Positions 55,450 through 63,280 are shown, numbered from the stretch's first letter. The stretch is 64,000 nucleotides of DNA from Rhodoferax antarcticus ANT.BR (GCF_001938565.1 NZ_MSYM01000013.1:869496-933495); one strand, 5' to 3'. Notes: generated from the letters alone by a model not told the origin. A program made the numbers and translations.

Positions 55450-55467
55450 AGTAGTTTATAAACTACT
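55450..55467. promoter_or_regulatory. Perfect 18-bp palindrome, probable operator of the RelE/HigA module
   Basis: AGTAGTTTATAAACTACT is a perfect palindrome ending 9 bases before the toxin start. It overlaps a TATAAA -10-like element, as expected for autorepression by the antitoxin-toxin complex. Confidence 0.75.
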
Positions 55468-55476
55468 ATAAAACTC

Positions 55477-55776
55477 ATGCTGATCGAACTAAAACAAACG
55501 CAGACATTCCAAAAATGGCGGGTACGGCTCAAGGACGAACGGGCACGGGCTTTGATCGCGTCCCGCCTGGACCGCCTAGCCTACGGCCATGCAGGGGATG
55601 TGGAGCCGGTAGGGCACGGAGTCAGCGAGTTACGAATCCACCATGGCCCTGGTTATCGCATTGACATCCATTAGAGGGGCAACACAATCGTCGTCCTTCT
55701 GTGCGGTGGCAACAAGAGCACGCAAGAGCAGGACATCAAGGCGGCGAAGCGTTTGGCTGATGAATGGAGCGAATGA
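55477..55776 (+). pseudogene. RelE/HigB-type toxin gene with an in-frame amber codon
   Basis: The frame reads IELKQTQTFQKWRVRLKDER, then SELRIHHGPGYRIDIH and TAG at 55672-55674. It continues in the same frame as RGNTIVVLLCGGNKSTQEQD and IKAAKRLADEWSE to TGA at 55774-55776. The whole 100-codon frame matches the ~98-residue addiction-module RelE-like toxins, in which the stop position normally holds Gln (CAG). A single C-to-T change therefore explains the amber. The truncated 65-residue product lacks the C-terminal strand and is probably inactive unless the codon is suppressed. Confidence 0.85.
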
Positions 55777-55777
55777 A

Positions 55778-56080
55778 ATGACTGAAAAACTGACAACTTA
55801 CGATCCTGCTGAGGATCTGGCTTCTGATGAAGCCATCGCCATTTTCATGGCCGAAGCGTTTCAAACCAACGATGCCGGCTACGTCGCGCATGCGCTAGGC
55901 GTTGTGGCCCGTGCTAAAGGGATGGCTCAAATTGCAGGTCAGACCGGGCTTTCCCGCGAGCAGCTGTACCGCTCGTTCAGCGAGAATGGCAACCCTACTT
56001 TGAAGACGACGCTGGCGGTCATGAAGGCATTGGGTATCGAGCTGACCGCCAAGGTTAAAGCAACCGCATCAGCAATTTAA
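55778..56080 (+). CDS. HigA-like antitoxin (XRE helix-turn-helix)
   Basis: 100 residues from ATG 55778, one base after the toxin stop. DPAEDLASDEAIAIFMAEAF leads to a helix-turn-helix (MAQIAGQTGLSREQLYRSFS) followed by NPTLKTTLAVMKALGIELTA. This is the addiction-module antitoxin partner of the RelE-like toxin in toxin-first order. It is intact although the toxin carries a stop codon. Confidence 0.88.
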   Translation: MTEKLTTYDPAEDLASDEAIAIFMAEAFQTNDAGYVAHALGVVARAKGMAQIAGQTGLSREQLYRSFSENGNPTLKTTLAVMKALGIELTAKVKATASAI

Positions 56081-56165
56081 GGGGCGTTCTTCCGTCCCCC
56101 TTGTTTTTGATAGTTTCAACCCAGTGCCAGTGGGTTATCAATTTGTCGACGGGGTAGGGATTTGG

Positions 56166-56191
56166 TGTCGCACTTGTTAGGACTTTTGCGA
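56166..56191 (+). repeat. 26-bp repeat upstream of the second toxin-antitoxin module
   Basis: Second copy of the repeat at 55407-55432 (23 of 26 identical), between the HigA-like gene and the FitA-like operator. Confidence 0.6.
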
Positions 56192-56208
56192 AAATTCGTT
56201 TGTGTTTT

Positions 56209-56233
56209 GGTGTCATTGATATAAAATGACACC
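56209..56233. promoter_or_regulatory. Perfect inverted repeat, probable FitAB-type operator
   Basis: GGTGTCATT (56209-56217) and AATGACACC (56225-56233) are perfect complements around GATATAA, ending 30 bases before the antitoxin start. The AT-rich spacer likely includes the -10 element. Matches the pattern of ribbon-helix-helix antitoxin operators. Confidence 0.75.
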
Positions 56234-56263
56234 ATTGATGGCGACTATCTGGAAAAATACCAA

Positions 56264-56521
56264 ATGGCAAACGTGAATGTAAGAAATCTGCCCGACGAAG
56301 TGCATCGGGCCATCCGAATCCAAGCCGCCCAGCACGGCCGCAGCACCGAGGCTGAAATCCGCGACATTTTGGGGCGGGCTGCGAAGCCCGAGGGTCGCGT
56401 GAAACTTGGCTCTTTCTTGGCATCTATCGCCCGCGAGGCTGTCGGCCTGACCGATGAAGAACACGCCCTGTTTGAAAGCGGGCGTATCAAGTCCCCGGCC
56501 CGTGCGGCGAGCTTCGAATGA
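56264..56521 (+). CDS. FitA-like ribbon-helix-helix antitoxin
   Basis: 85 residues. ANVNVRNLPDEVHRAIRIQA, then QHGRSTEAEIRDILGRA, a typical ribbon-helix-helix DNA-binding domain, followed by a C-terminal tail that wraps the PIN toxin. ATGA overlap with the toxin gene. Confidence 0.9.
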   Translation: MANVNVRNLPDEVHRAIRIQAAQHGRSTEAEIRDILGRAAKPEGRVKLGSFLASIAREAVGLTDEEHALFESGRIKSPARAASFE

Positions 56522-56943
56522 TCCTGCTCGATACGAACGTGATTTCGGAGCCGCAGCGCCAGACGCCTAATGCCCGCGTCCTTGACTGGATCGACGCGCA
56601 AGCGCTGGAAACGCTCTACCTGTCCGCGATCACGGTAGCCGAGCTGCGTGCGGGTATCGCGCTGATGCCAGCCGGAAAGCGCCGGGACAGCCTGCATGAA
56701 AACTTGGAAAAGCGCCTGCTGCCGATGTTCGCAAATCGCGTGTTGTCGTTCGATATGGCTTGCACGAAGGCTTATGCCGAGCTGCTGGCCAAGTCCCGGG
56801 TTGCCGGCTTGGCAATTGAAACAGCTGATGCCTTCATTGCGGCCGTCGCCCTTGCCAACGGCTTCACCGTCGCAACCCGCGACACCAGCCCTTTTGAGGC
56901 TGCCGGGCTGAACGTCATCAATCCATGGGAGGCGGCGCAATGA
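56518..56943 (+). CDS. FitB-like PIN-domain toxin (VapC superfamily)
   Basis: 141 residues. PIN acidic residues are Asp5 and Glu11 region (ILLDTNVISE), Glu in TVAELRAGI, Asp in ETADAFIAAVALANGF and Asp in VATRDTSPF. These bind Mg2+ and cleave RNA, often tRNA. All residues are intact, so the toxin is probably active when not bound by FitA. Confidence 0.9.
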   Translation: MILLDTNVISEPQRQTPNARVLDWIDAQALETLYLSAITVAELRAGIALMPAGKRRDSLHENLEKRLLPMFANRVLSFDMACTKAYAELLAKSRVAGLAIETADAFIAAVALANGFTVATRDTSPFEAAGLNVINPWEAAQ

Positions 56944-57000
56944 CCACGGCCCAGGAGTACTACACCGGGCGTGGTTCAAAAGCGGGTAACACTTTTTCAG
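56940..57000 (+). pseudogene. Start of a gene cut off by the IS5 element
   Basis: ATG 56940 overlaps the FitB stop (ATGA) and opens MTTAQEYYTGRGSKAGNTFS before running into the IS5 end at 57001 and stopping soon after. The ATGA coupling suggests it was the third gene of the toxin-antitoxin transcript. The product is unrecognised. Confidence 0.4.
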
Positions 57001-57812
57001 GGCGTTGTTGCATGGATCGGGCGTTGACGTAGGATTCGGGCTTCCTTGATTCCCGCCAGCCCATGCCCAACAAACACAACGAAGATCGACGCCACCATAT
57101 TGCAAAGAAGTCGATGAAGGCGACCAACTGGTCAGGCTATAACGCCGCACTGCGTCGGCTGTCGCAGTTTGACGCTGTGGGTGACAGAGGAGGCAATTGC
57201 CGCGTGGCAGGCCCCAGCACGATTGACCCGCGGCGGCCAATCACACATTTCCCTGGGGCGATTGTCCACAGGCCCACTGCACGTGGTCATCGACAGCACG
57301 GGATTGAAAGTCTTTGGTGCCGGCCAGTGGCTGGCTGAGAAACACGGCCAGCGCTCAAGGCGGTGTTGGCGAAAACTTCACCTTGCGCTGGATGCCAACA
57401 CCAACCAGATTGTGGCCTGCGTGCTCACCTCGCAGGATATGGATGACCCCTCCCAAGTAGGGCCGCTACTGGATCAAATTCCTGCGGACATCGAGATTGA
57501 CCATCGTGACGCAACGTGATGCCCACGTGTTGATGATGGAGTCCCTGGGCAGGCTGGGCTGGCAGGAGGCTGCCGGCTACGGCAAGAGATCGCTGGTGGA
57601 AACTGCGATGGGGCGCTACAAGACCATTATTGGAGCCCGACTGCGTTCGCGCCGACCGGATGCAAGCGGTGCGAAGCGGCCATCGGGGTGGCGGTCTTGA
57701 ACCGCATGATGGCGCTCGCACGCCCGAACTCCATGCGTGCTGCAACCGCTACCGCATAGACTCGGGCATCAAGACCAAAGCTCGCCTTTTTGCTGATCCA
57801 TGCAACAACGCC
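57001..57812 (+). mobile_element. Degenerate IS5-family element
   Basis: Perfect 18-bp inverted ends: GGCGTTGTTGCATGGATC at 57001-57018 and its complement at 57795-57812. The transposase is broken into several frames: PNKHNEDRRHHIAKKSMKAT, LWVTEEAIAAWQAPARLTRG, GPLHVVIDSTGLKVFGAGQW, then an internal deletion, GYGKRSLVETAMGRYKTIIG and IGVAVLNRMMALARPNSMR. At 812 bp it is shorter than a full IS5 copy. No target duplication is visible, which suggests a deletion next to it. Confidence 0.9.
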
Positions 57813-58280
57813 ATGGTGCAACACACCATCAAAGCCCAGGTAGAGCACCAATTCGCCCACACCCTTTGGCGCTTTGATGCGGCTGAGCCGGTCCATCTTT
57901 TCCTGGTGCCGGTTCTCTTGCGTATGCGCCGGGCACAGGGTGAGCATCCAGTCGGCCTCCAGGTCGATCTCGCCCGGCTCGCCGCAAACGCCGCACAGGT
58001 GCTTGGTTTTCGCCACCGCGTTGTTAACCCTCTTGGTAATCACGTCCGGTCGGTCCTGGTCAGGCCCCATGTCCCAATGCCAGCGAGCCATACCCAACTT
58101 CTCTTTGCACTGGACCCAATGGAAGCCGCGCTTGTCATCACCCAGTTCGGCATCGATGTCCTGACACAGGGCTTCGAACGTCTGACACCAGCCCTGCAGC
58201 ACGGAGAGCCCGATGTTTTTGCCCGCGAACATGTAGGGGAAGCGACCCGTGATCCGCGCTGGGATGTGAATTGTGTCCAT
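57813..58280 (-). pseudogene. Zinc-finger/HAD-like protein truncated by the IS5 element
   Basis: From ATG 58280 about 156 residues remain. N-terminal part: RITGRFPYMFAGKNIGLSVL, then WHWDMGPDQDRPDVITKRVN. It contains a likely zinc site CGVCGEPGEIDLEADW...CPAH. The end reads LVLYLGFDGVLHHG, the start of a HAD domain of the type found beside RNA-repair proteins (usually LYLDFDGVLHH), here with Gly replacing the catalytic Asp. The frame then runs into the IS5 end. The start overlaps the end of the AAA+ gene region by a short stretch, indicating one transcript. Confidence 0.7.
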
Positions 58281-58303
58281 GATTCGTCCTGTCGTTTGCA
58301 AGA

Positions 58304-59734
58304 TCAGTGGTATTTCCATGTTGGTCCGGCGGGCTTGCGGTCAATATCACCGTCTTGCCTGTCTCCAGCCAACTCCGGCGTGTCCGGGGCCGCAGGTAAC
58401 ACCAGCTCAGCCAAGGTCTGGTCGAACTGCAAAGCATTCGAAAACGCCTCCCTGACCAGGCGCACCAGTTTTCTGATGTCCAAGTCCGTCCGGCTGGCCA
58501 GCACTTCACAAGTGCCCTCATCCATCGTGATCTGCCTTTTGGTTTTGGCACACAGATCGGCATGGGTCTCACGGATGATGCGCAGGCGTTGCGCCCGCTC
58601 AGGCCGGGGAACATGGAACACCTCGACCCGTGACAGCAGCGCAGGGGGCACGCCATCCAAACTATTGGCCGTCAGGATGACAACCACCCGGCTGGCATCG
58701 AACTCCATTTCAAAGAACTGGTCCTTGAATTTTTTGGCGGTATTGGCATCCAGCAGGTCGAGCAGCACCGGCAACACGGGGTATTGCCCACCAAGGCCGA
58801 TTTTGTCCACCTCATCGATGACCATGACCGGCGATGCCGACTCGTCTTCGGCGAGCAAGGCGATCAGCGATCCTGGCCGTGCCCCGATGTAAGTGGAGTG
58901 CGAGCCAGTCAACTGAAAACCGCCCTGTGCGCCGCCCGCACTGATCTTCTCAGTAGCCACGCCCAATGCCTCGGCCAGTTGGGTTGCCAAGTAGGTTTTG
59001 CCAATACCGGGCTCGCCCAGCAGCAGGATCGGCGTGATGCGGAATTCATCCGGGTCCATGGCGGCGGCCAAGACCAGATCGCGTTGCAGGCTGGCAATGG
59101 GCTCCACCAGGTTCTCGAAGCGGGCTTTGGCTTCTTGGAGTTTGGCGTGGGCTTTGCGGGCATCGGGCACCACTCGGTAGCCGTCATTGACTTGGGCGTT
59201 TTGCAGGATGCGCTCAGAACACGATTTTTTGTCTACCGTGAGGCCGCTCACCATCTGTACGGCTTTGGCGACGGCTTGTGGGTCGAACACCTCGATGCCG
59301 TTTTGTCGCCGTCCAGCGCCGCCCACCGTGCCTAATGCGAATGCGATTTTCCAATCCATGTAGCAACGCTTGATCTGAGGTGCCACCGCATCGTCGTTGA
59401 CCATTTCCAATTTTCCGGTCAACCCTTTGCGCCACTTCGATGCACTTGGTTGTTTCCATGCTTCCCTTTCTTGGGAAAAAGACAGGAGTATTTGTCGGGG
59501 GCTATCCCACGTCGGATCGACAAGATAAAGCAGCACTTCTGCCAGCGTCTTGTCTCGCGTCCCATAGGCTGTGGACATCAGCACTGCCACCAGCAGATCG
59601 AATGAAAACTGGCGAGTCACAAAATCCAGATTGTCCGGGGCGTCGGCGAGCAGGCGGGATGCCAGGGCCATCGCGTCGGCCAGGTCGTCATCAGTGCCGA
59701 TGCGAATGCAGGACAGATCGAAGTCTTTTTTCAT
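58304..59734 (-). CDS. Lon-like AAA+ ATPase without a protease domain
   Basis: 476 residues. The first ~200 residues are unrecognised and mainly helical. The AAA+ module follows: Walker A LGEPGIGKTYLA (about 237-247), ASPVMVIDEVDKIGLG (Walker B), VVVILTANSLDGVPPALLSR (sensor 1 and arginine finger) and a C-terminal lid. Motif spacing follows Lon. No Lon protease domain follows; the protein ends in a Pro/Lys-rich tail. It is transcribed with the zinc-finger/HAD-like gene, whose start lies within 25 bp of its stop, and divergently from 59882-61066. Role unknown. A remodelling motor in a defence or mobile-element system is an inference. Confidence 0.8.
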   Translation of the reverse strand: MKKDFDLSCIRIGTDDDLADAMALASRLLADAPDNLDFVTRQFSFDLLVAVLMSTAYGTRDKTLAEVLLYLVDPTWDSPRQILLSFSQEREAWKQPSASKWRKGLTGKLEMVNDDAVAPQIKRCYMDWKIAFALGTVGGAGRRQNGIEVFDPQAVAKAVQMVSGLTVDKKSCSERILQNAQVNDGYRVVPDARKAHAKLQEAKARFENLVEPIASLQRDLVLAAAMDPDEFRITPILLLGEPGIGKTYLATQLAEALGVATEKISAGGAQGGFQLTGSHSTYIGARPGSLIALLAEDESASPVMVIDEVDKIGLGGQYPVLPVLLDLLDANTAKKFKDQFFEMEFDASRVVVILTANSLDGVPPALLSRVEVFHVPRPERAQRLRIIRETHADLCAKTKRQITMDEGTCEVLASRTDLDIRKLVRLVREAFSNALQFDQTLAELVLPAAPDTPELAGDRQDGDIDRKPAGPTWKYH

Positions 59735-59881
59735 GGTTTCTTTCCCTGTTGTGATGATGAATCCGGCTGAAAGAACTCGCTTCCTTCCTGATTCGTTATA
59801 TTATTAGTCCGTATATTCGGCGAATAATTGACTAGAACATTTATTAAACAAATGTTATTTGTCCGGCCACTTAAGAACAGA
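59735..59881. promoter_or_regulatory. Divergent promoter region of the AAA+ cluster
   Basis: About 147 bp, AT-rich between 59790 and 59860 (TATATTATTAGTCCGTATAT), separating the two divergent genes. It is the most likely shared control region, and its contents suggest two sigma-70-type promoters, though I cannot fix their boxes. Confidence 0.5.
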
Positions 59882-61066
59882 ATGAAAAGCATGGAAGCTC
59901 TCAAAATTCATGACCTGACCTTCGCCCAATTCGCGCTCGCCATGGTTCCTTGCTGGGGGATTTATCAGACCAACGGACTCGATGTCCAGCCCAGCACAGC
60001 CCAGTGGCTGGCCAGCCTATGGGACAGTGCAGACAAGCGGGTGACGATCTCCATCAATTGGCAGGACACGCCGCTCAAGGACGAGCTGCCGCCAGCTGCG
60101 CTAACGTACCGATTCAATGACTTGTCGCTGCAGGCAAGCGCCTTGGCGCTTGGGCTTGATGCCGGGGTTCATGCTGACCTGCGCCTGGTGGCAGAACTCA
60201 TGGCCACGCGCAATGCCTGGTTCAGTGCGATTGATCACCACTGCGGTCAATCCGATGAGTTGCTGTCCAACGATGTGGCGCAGGACTATGTGCGGCTGAG
60301 CTGCAACTGGCTGCAGCATCCCTGGGTGCGGGTCAGCGTGCGACGCTACAAGATGGAGCAGGCCAATGCAAAAGCCCTGCTGGCGAAAAACCCTACCGCC
60401 GCACCAGAAATGTCCAGCAATCCACTGTGGCCCAGCACCCAAGTCATCTATGGGCGTTGCGACCCCCTCACGCCACAAGAAGAGGCGCAGCATCAGGCAA
60501 AACTCGACGGCATCGACTACTGGATCACGAAGTTCGAATATGCCGACAAATGCTGGTCTTCCGAGTTTGATATTTACGCCTGGGAGGCCCAATGCGACAT
60601 GGACGTGGCCAACCGAAAAATTACCGGCCTGCAGGAAATCATTGATAAGCAGCAGGCACTGATTCGAGAATTTGAGCGCGTCATCAAGGTGAACAAGCGC
60701 CGTGAAGCCGAAATCAATGGCACCGATAAATCGGGGCGTCCACCCAAATTGGTGGAGCGTCAGGAAGTGACGCTCAAATTCACAGTGCGATGGGTGCAAT
60801 CCTTGATGGACACGCTCCAAGTGAGCAGTTGCGCCAAGTTGGAAGAAACGATTTGTGGGAGTTCCCAGCGTAACTGGAGCCGCTGGCTCAGTGCTCAGGC
60901 CGTGCCGACCAGCAAAAGCTTCGCCATTCTGCAAGCCTCAAAAATCACGCGCGGGCGCTATGAAGGCCAGCCGCTCCAAGCGGTGCAGACCACCCCGGCA
61001 TCGGCGGACATGCTGAAACTGATCCGCTTGACGGGCGTGGCTCTGAAGCAGTCAGCCTCGGCTTGA
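59882..61066 (+). CDS. Unrecognised protein with a coiled coil, divergent from the AAA+ gene
   Basis: 394 residues from ATG 59882; ATG 59891 and an upstream extension are alternatives. No known domain. The middle (about residues 230-285) is a predicted coiled coil (ITGLQEIIDKQQALIREFER, VIKVNKRREAEIN). The end (SSCAKLEETICGSSQRNWSR, WLSAQAVPTSKSFAILQASK) may be helix-turn-helix-like. Codon use resembles its neighbours, so it looks real. Position suggests a partner or regulator of the AAA+ ATPase. Confidence 0.6.
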   Translation: MKSMEALKIHDLTFAQFALAMVPCWGIYQTNGLDVQPSTAQWLASLWDSADKRVTISINWQDTPLKDELPPAALTYRFNDLSLQASALALGLDAGVHADLRLVAELMATRNAWFSAIDHHCGQSDELLSNDVAQDYVRLSCNWLQHPWVRVSVRRYKMEQANAKALLAKNPTAAPEMSSNPLWPSTQVIYGRCDPLTPQEEAQHQAKLDGIDYWITKFEYADKCWSSEFDIYAWEAQCDMDVANRKITGLQEIIDKQQALIREFERVIKVNKRREAEINGTDKSGRPPKLVERQEVTLKFTVRWVQSLMDTLQVSSCAKLEETICGSSQRNWSRWLSAQAVPTSKSFAILQASKITRGRYEGQPLQAVQTTPASADMLKLIRLTGVALKQSASA

Positions 61067-61463
61067 GAACTCAGCCGGGTCTAATTCCCGGCAGCCTCAA
61101 GTCAAAACAGCGTTTGGGTCACAAAACTCACGCGGGTCCGGGGCTGACTTGGATCCCGAGCAAACAAATTCGAGCGCATCGGCTCAGTTAGTTTGGTGAC
61201 GTTCTAATATAGCACCCCGGAAACGAGCAGGCTCTGATTGCCCATTAGTTCAGGTCAGGGATAAGGTGGTTTTTACGCTCAGCTGCCAATTCGTCTTAAC
61301 GACGGTTCCCTTTTTCCGGGGTTTTGATCGTGACCTTGGCTTGGCCATTGCTGTAGTGAATTTCGAGGGGCGCACATTTATTTGCCAGACCCAATGCGGA
61401 ACTCACGCAAGCAAAAAAAGCACCTAGCGTTTCCACTAAGTGCTTGTTTCTGTTCAGAATTTT
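61067..61463. other. Interval between the AAA+ cluster and tRNA-Asn
   Basis: A hairpin GCCGGG/CCCGGC (61074-61079, 61087-61092) follows the last gene of the cluster without a T-tract. On the minus strand 61400-61297 reads CAPLEIHYSNGQAKVTIKTP EKGNRR and stops, a short unrecognised C-terminal fragment. The interval ends in the tRNA-Asn terminator. No integrase or duplicated tRNA end is visible. Confidence 0.4.
61413..61445 (-). terminator. Terminator of tRNA-Asn
   Basis: On the minus strand AAGCACTTAG pairs with CTAGGTGCTT (one G-U pair) and is followed by a run of T. It lies 19 bases after the tRNA 3' end. Confidence 0.8.
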
Positions 61464-61539
61464 TGGCTCCTCGACCTGGGCTCGAACCAGGGACCTACGG
61501 ATTAACAGTCCGGCGCTCTACCAACTGAGCTATCGAGGA
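61464..61539 (-). tRNA. tRNA-Asn (GTT)
   Basis: 76 nt with encoded CCA. Acceptor TCCTCGA pairs with TCGAGGA, D-arm GCTCAGTTGGTAGAGC, anticodon stem-loop GGACTGTTAATCC with GTT, T-arm with GGTTCGAGCC. A good candidate integration site for the adjacent cluster. Confidence 0.96.
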
Positions 61540-61674
61540 ACAAGCCCAGAATTATAGCCCGGCGTTCGCGTTTTTTGGCCTCGGGAGTCACAAAAAGGCA
61601 TGAATTTTACTGTTCACCATTTAAAGAAGTACGTCGGAGCTGTGGCATAATTTAGGGCTTGTCTCAACGGACAA

Positions 61675-61749
61675 GGGCGGTTAGCTCAGGGGTAGAGCAC
61701 AGCATTCACACTGCTGGGGTCGGAGGTTCGAAACCTCCACCGCCCACCA
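61675..61749 (+). tRNA. tRNA-Val (CAC)
   Basis: 75 nt with encoded CCA. Acceptor GGGCGGT pairs with ACCGCCC, D-arm GCTCAGGGGTAGAGC, anticodon stem CAGCA/TGCTG with loop TTCACAC (anticodon CAC), T-arm GGAGGTTCGAAACCTCC. Confidence 0.96.
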
Positions 61750-61758
61750 GATTTCATG

Positions 61759-61793
61759 AAAAGGACCTAGGCGTTTGCCCGGTCCTTTTTTTT
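61759..61793 (+). terminator. Terminator of tRNA-Val
   Basis: AAAAGGACC (61759-61767) pairs with GGTCCTTTT (61781-61789) and a T-run follows, ten bases after the tRNA end. Confidence 0.88.
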
Positions 61794-61848
61794 CGTCTGG
61801 CGCCAACCAGAGTCTGACAAGATGCTGATTTTCTACGGGGCCGACTGG

Positions 61849-62840
61849 ATGGATCAAGTTGAGTGTGTGGTGGTGGGCGCTGGGGTGGTCGACTTAGCGG
61901 TGGCACGTGCGCTGGCGCTTACCCGGCGTGAGGTGCTGGTGCTGCAAGCCGCCGCCGGCATTGGCACGGCAATCAGTTCGCGCAACAGCGAGGTGATCCA
62001 CGCTGGCATTTATTACCCGCAAGACTCGCTCAAGGCGCGCTTGTGTGTGCAGGGCAGGGCGCTGCTGTGTGACTACTGCGCCCAGCGCAGCGTGGGTCAT
62101 CTGCGCTGCGGCAAATTCATTGTGGCCACCACGCTAGGGCAGGTGGCAGAACTTCAGCGCATTCAGGATAGGGCCAGCCGCAACGGCGTGACTGACTTGC
62201 TGCTGCTAAGTGCTGCCCAAGTTCGGCAGTCGGAGCCAGCGCTGCACTGCGAGGCCGCTTTGTTGTCACCCAGCACAGGTATTGTGGACAGCCCCGCGCT
62301 GATGCTTGCTTTGCAAGGTGATCTGGAAAGCGCGGGTGGCGTTTTAGCATTAAATTCGCCTCTAGCCCTTATGCATAAAGCGCGAGCAGCTATAGAATTA
62401 GAAGCGGTTGATGGCGCGCAGTTGTGCGCGAGGCTGGTCGTCAACGCGGCGGGCCTGGGTGCAGTGGGTCTGGCCCAGCGCTGCGTTGGCCTTGATGGTT
62501 GCCATATTCCTAAAGCGTTTTATGCCAAGGGCAATTACTTCACCTTGACTGGGCGTGCGCCGTTTTCGCACTTGGTGTACCCGGTGTCCGAGGCGAGGCT
62601 TTTTATGCCGAGGTGCGCAAGTATTGGCCTGACCTGCGCGGTGGCGCGCTGCAACCCGGCTACGCGGGGATTCGCCCCAAGCTCAGTGGCCCGGGCCAAC
62701 CGGCGGCCGATTTTTGGATTCAGGGGCCAGCCGAGCATGGTGTGCCGGGATTGGTCAATCTGCTGGGCATCGAGTCCCCGGGGCTGACCGCCTCTTTGGC
62801 GATTGGACAACACGTCCTTGAGTTGTTGACCCAAAAGTGA
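61849..62840 (+). pseudogene. L-2-hydroxyglutarate oxidase-like FAD enzyme, frameshifted and deleted
   Basis: The N-terminal FAD fold (VVVGAGVVDLAVARALALTR, in which a usual Gly is Asp) and SSRNSEVIHAGIYYPQDSLK, then [20 protein letters not shown] lie in one frame. After 62590 homology jumps to another frame: [38 protein letters not shown] and [20 protein letters not shown] to the stop at 62840. About 40 residues between are missing. The family (LhgO-like) oxidises L-2-hydroxyglutarate or related 2-hydroxy acids. Dispersed repeat copy 18 is inside the frame. A decayed gene. Confidence 0.88.
62350..62400 (-). repeat. Dispersed hairpin repeat, copy 18 (inside the lhgO pseudogene)
   Basis: Minus-orientation copy (CTCTAGCCCTTATGCATAAA, GCGCGAGCAGCTATAG) encoding LALMHKARAAIELE in frame. 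Confidence 0.8.
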
Positions 62841-62865
62841 TCGCTGCAGAAGAAGCACCAGACGC

Positions 62866-62893
62866 AAAAAAGCCGTCCTGAGACGGCTTTTTT
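62866..62893. terminator. Bidirectional terminator between lhgO relic and rpsT
   Basis: AAAAAAGCCGTC and GACGGCTTTTTT form a 12-bp stem over a CTGA loop, serving the two convergent transcripts. Confidence 0.92.
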
Positions 62894-62968
62894 GCTTTTG
62901 CTGACAGCGCACCCGTTACAAACGGCGCCGTCCTGATCCCTCAGGACGACGTGCGATTTGCCTAAAAA

Positions 62969-63280
62969 TTAGGCAGCTGCTGCCACGGGTGCAGCCAAGG
63001 CTTTCACCTTGGCAGACAGGCGGCTCTTATCGCGTGCAGCCTTGTTTTTGTGGAAGATGCCCTTATCAGCCACGGTGTCAACGATGGCTTGCATCTTGCC
63101 AAACAACTCGGTTGCTTTGGCCTTGTCACCCGTCAGAACGGCTTTTTCAACGTTCTTCACCGAGGTGCGGTACTGGGAACGCAGCGAGGTGTTCGCGGCG
63201 TTGATCTTGATGTCTTGGCGGACGCGTTTACGGCCCGACGCCAGGCGCGGGTTCTTCTTTTTGGGTTTTGTAGATGCCAT
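62969..63280 (-). CDS. rpsT: 30S ribosomal protein S20
   Basis: 103 residues, lysine-rich. [20 protein letters not shown], the helix [20 protein letters not shown] and [20 protein letters not shown] are the family core. It binds 16S rRNA. Followed by the terminator at 62866-62893. Divergent from murJ. Confidence 0.97.
   Translation of the reverse strand: MASTKPKKKNPRLASGRKRVRQDIKINAANTSLRSQYRTSVKNVEKAVLTGDKAKATELFGKMQAIVDTVADKGIFHKNKAARDKSRLSAKVKALAAPVAAAA

Noticed and set aside
61067..61463. Integrase gene or duplicated tRNA end marking an island boundary
   Set aside because: No integrase frame is present and I could find no second copy of the tRNA-Asn 3' end in the window. The island idea rests on context only.
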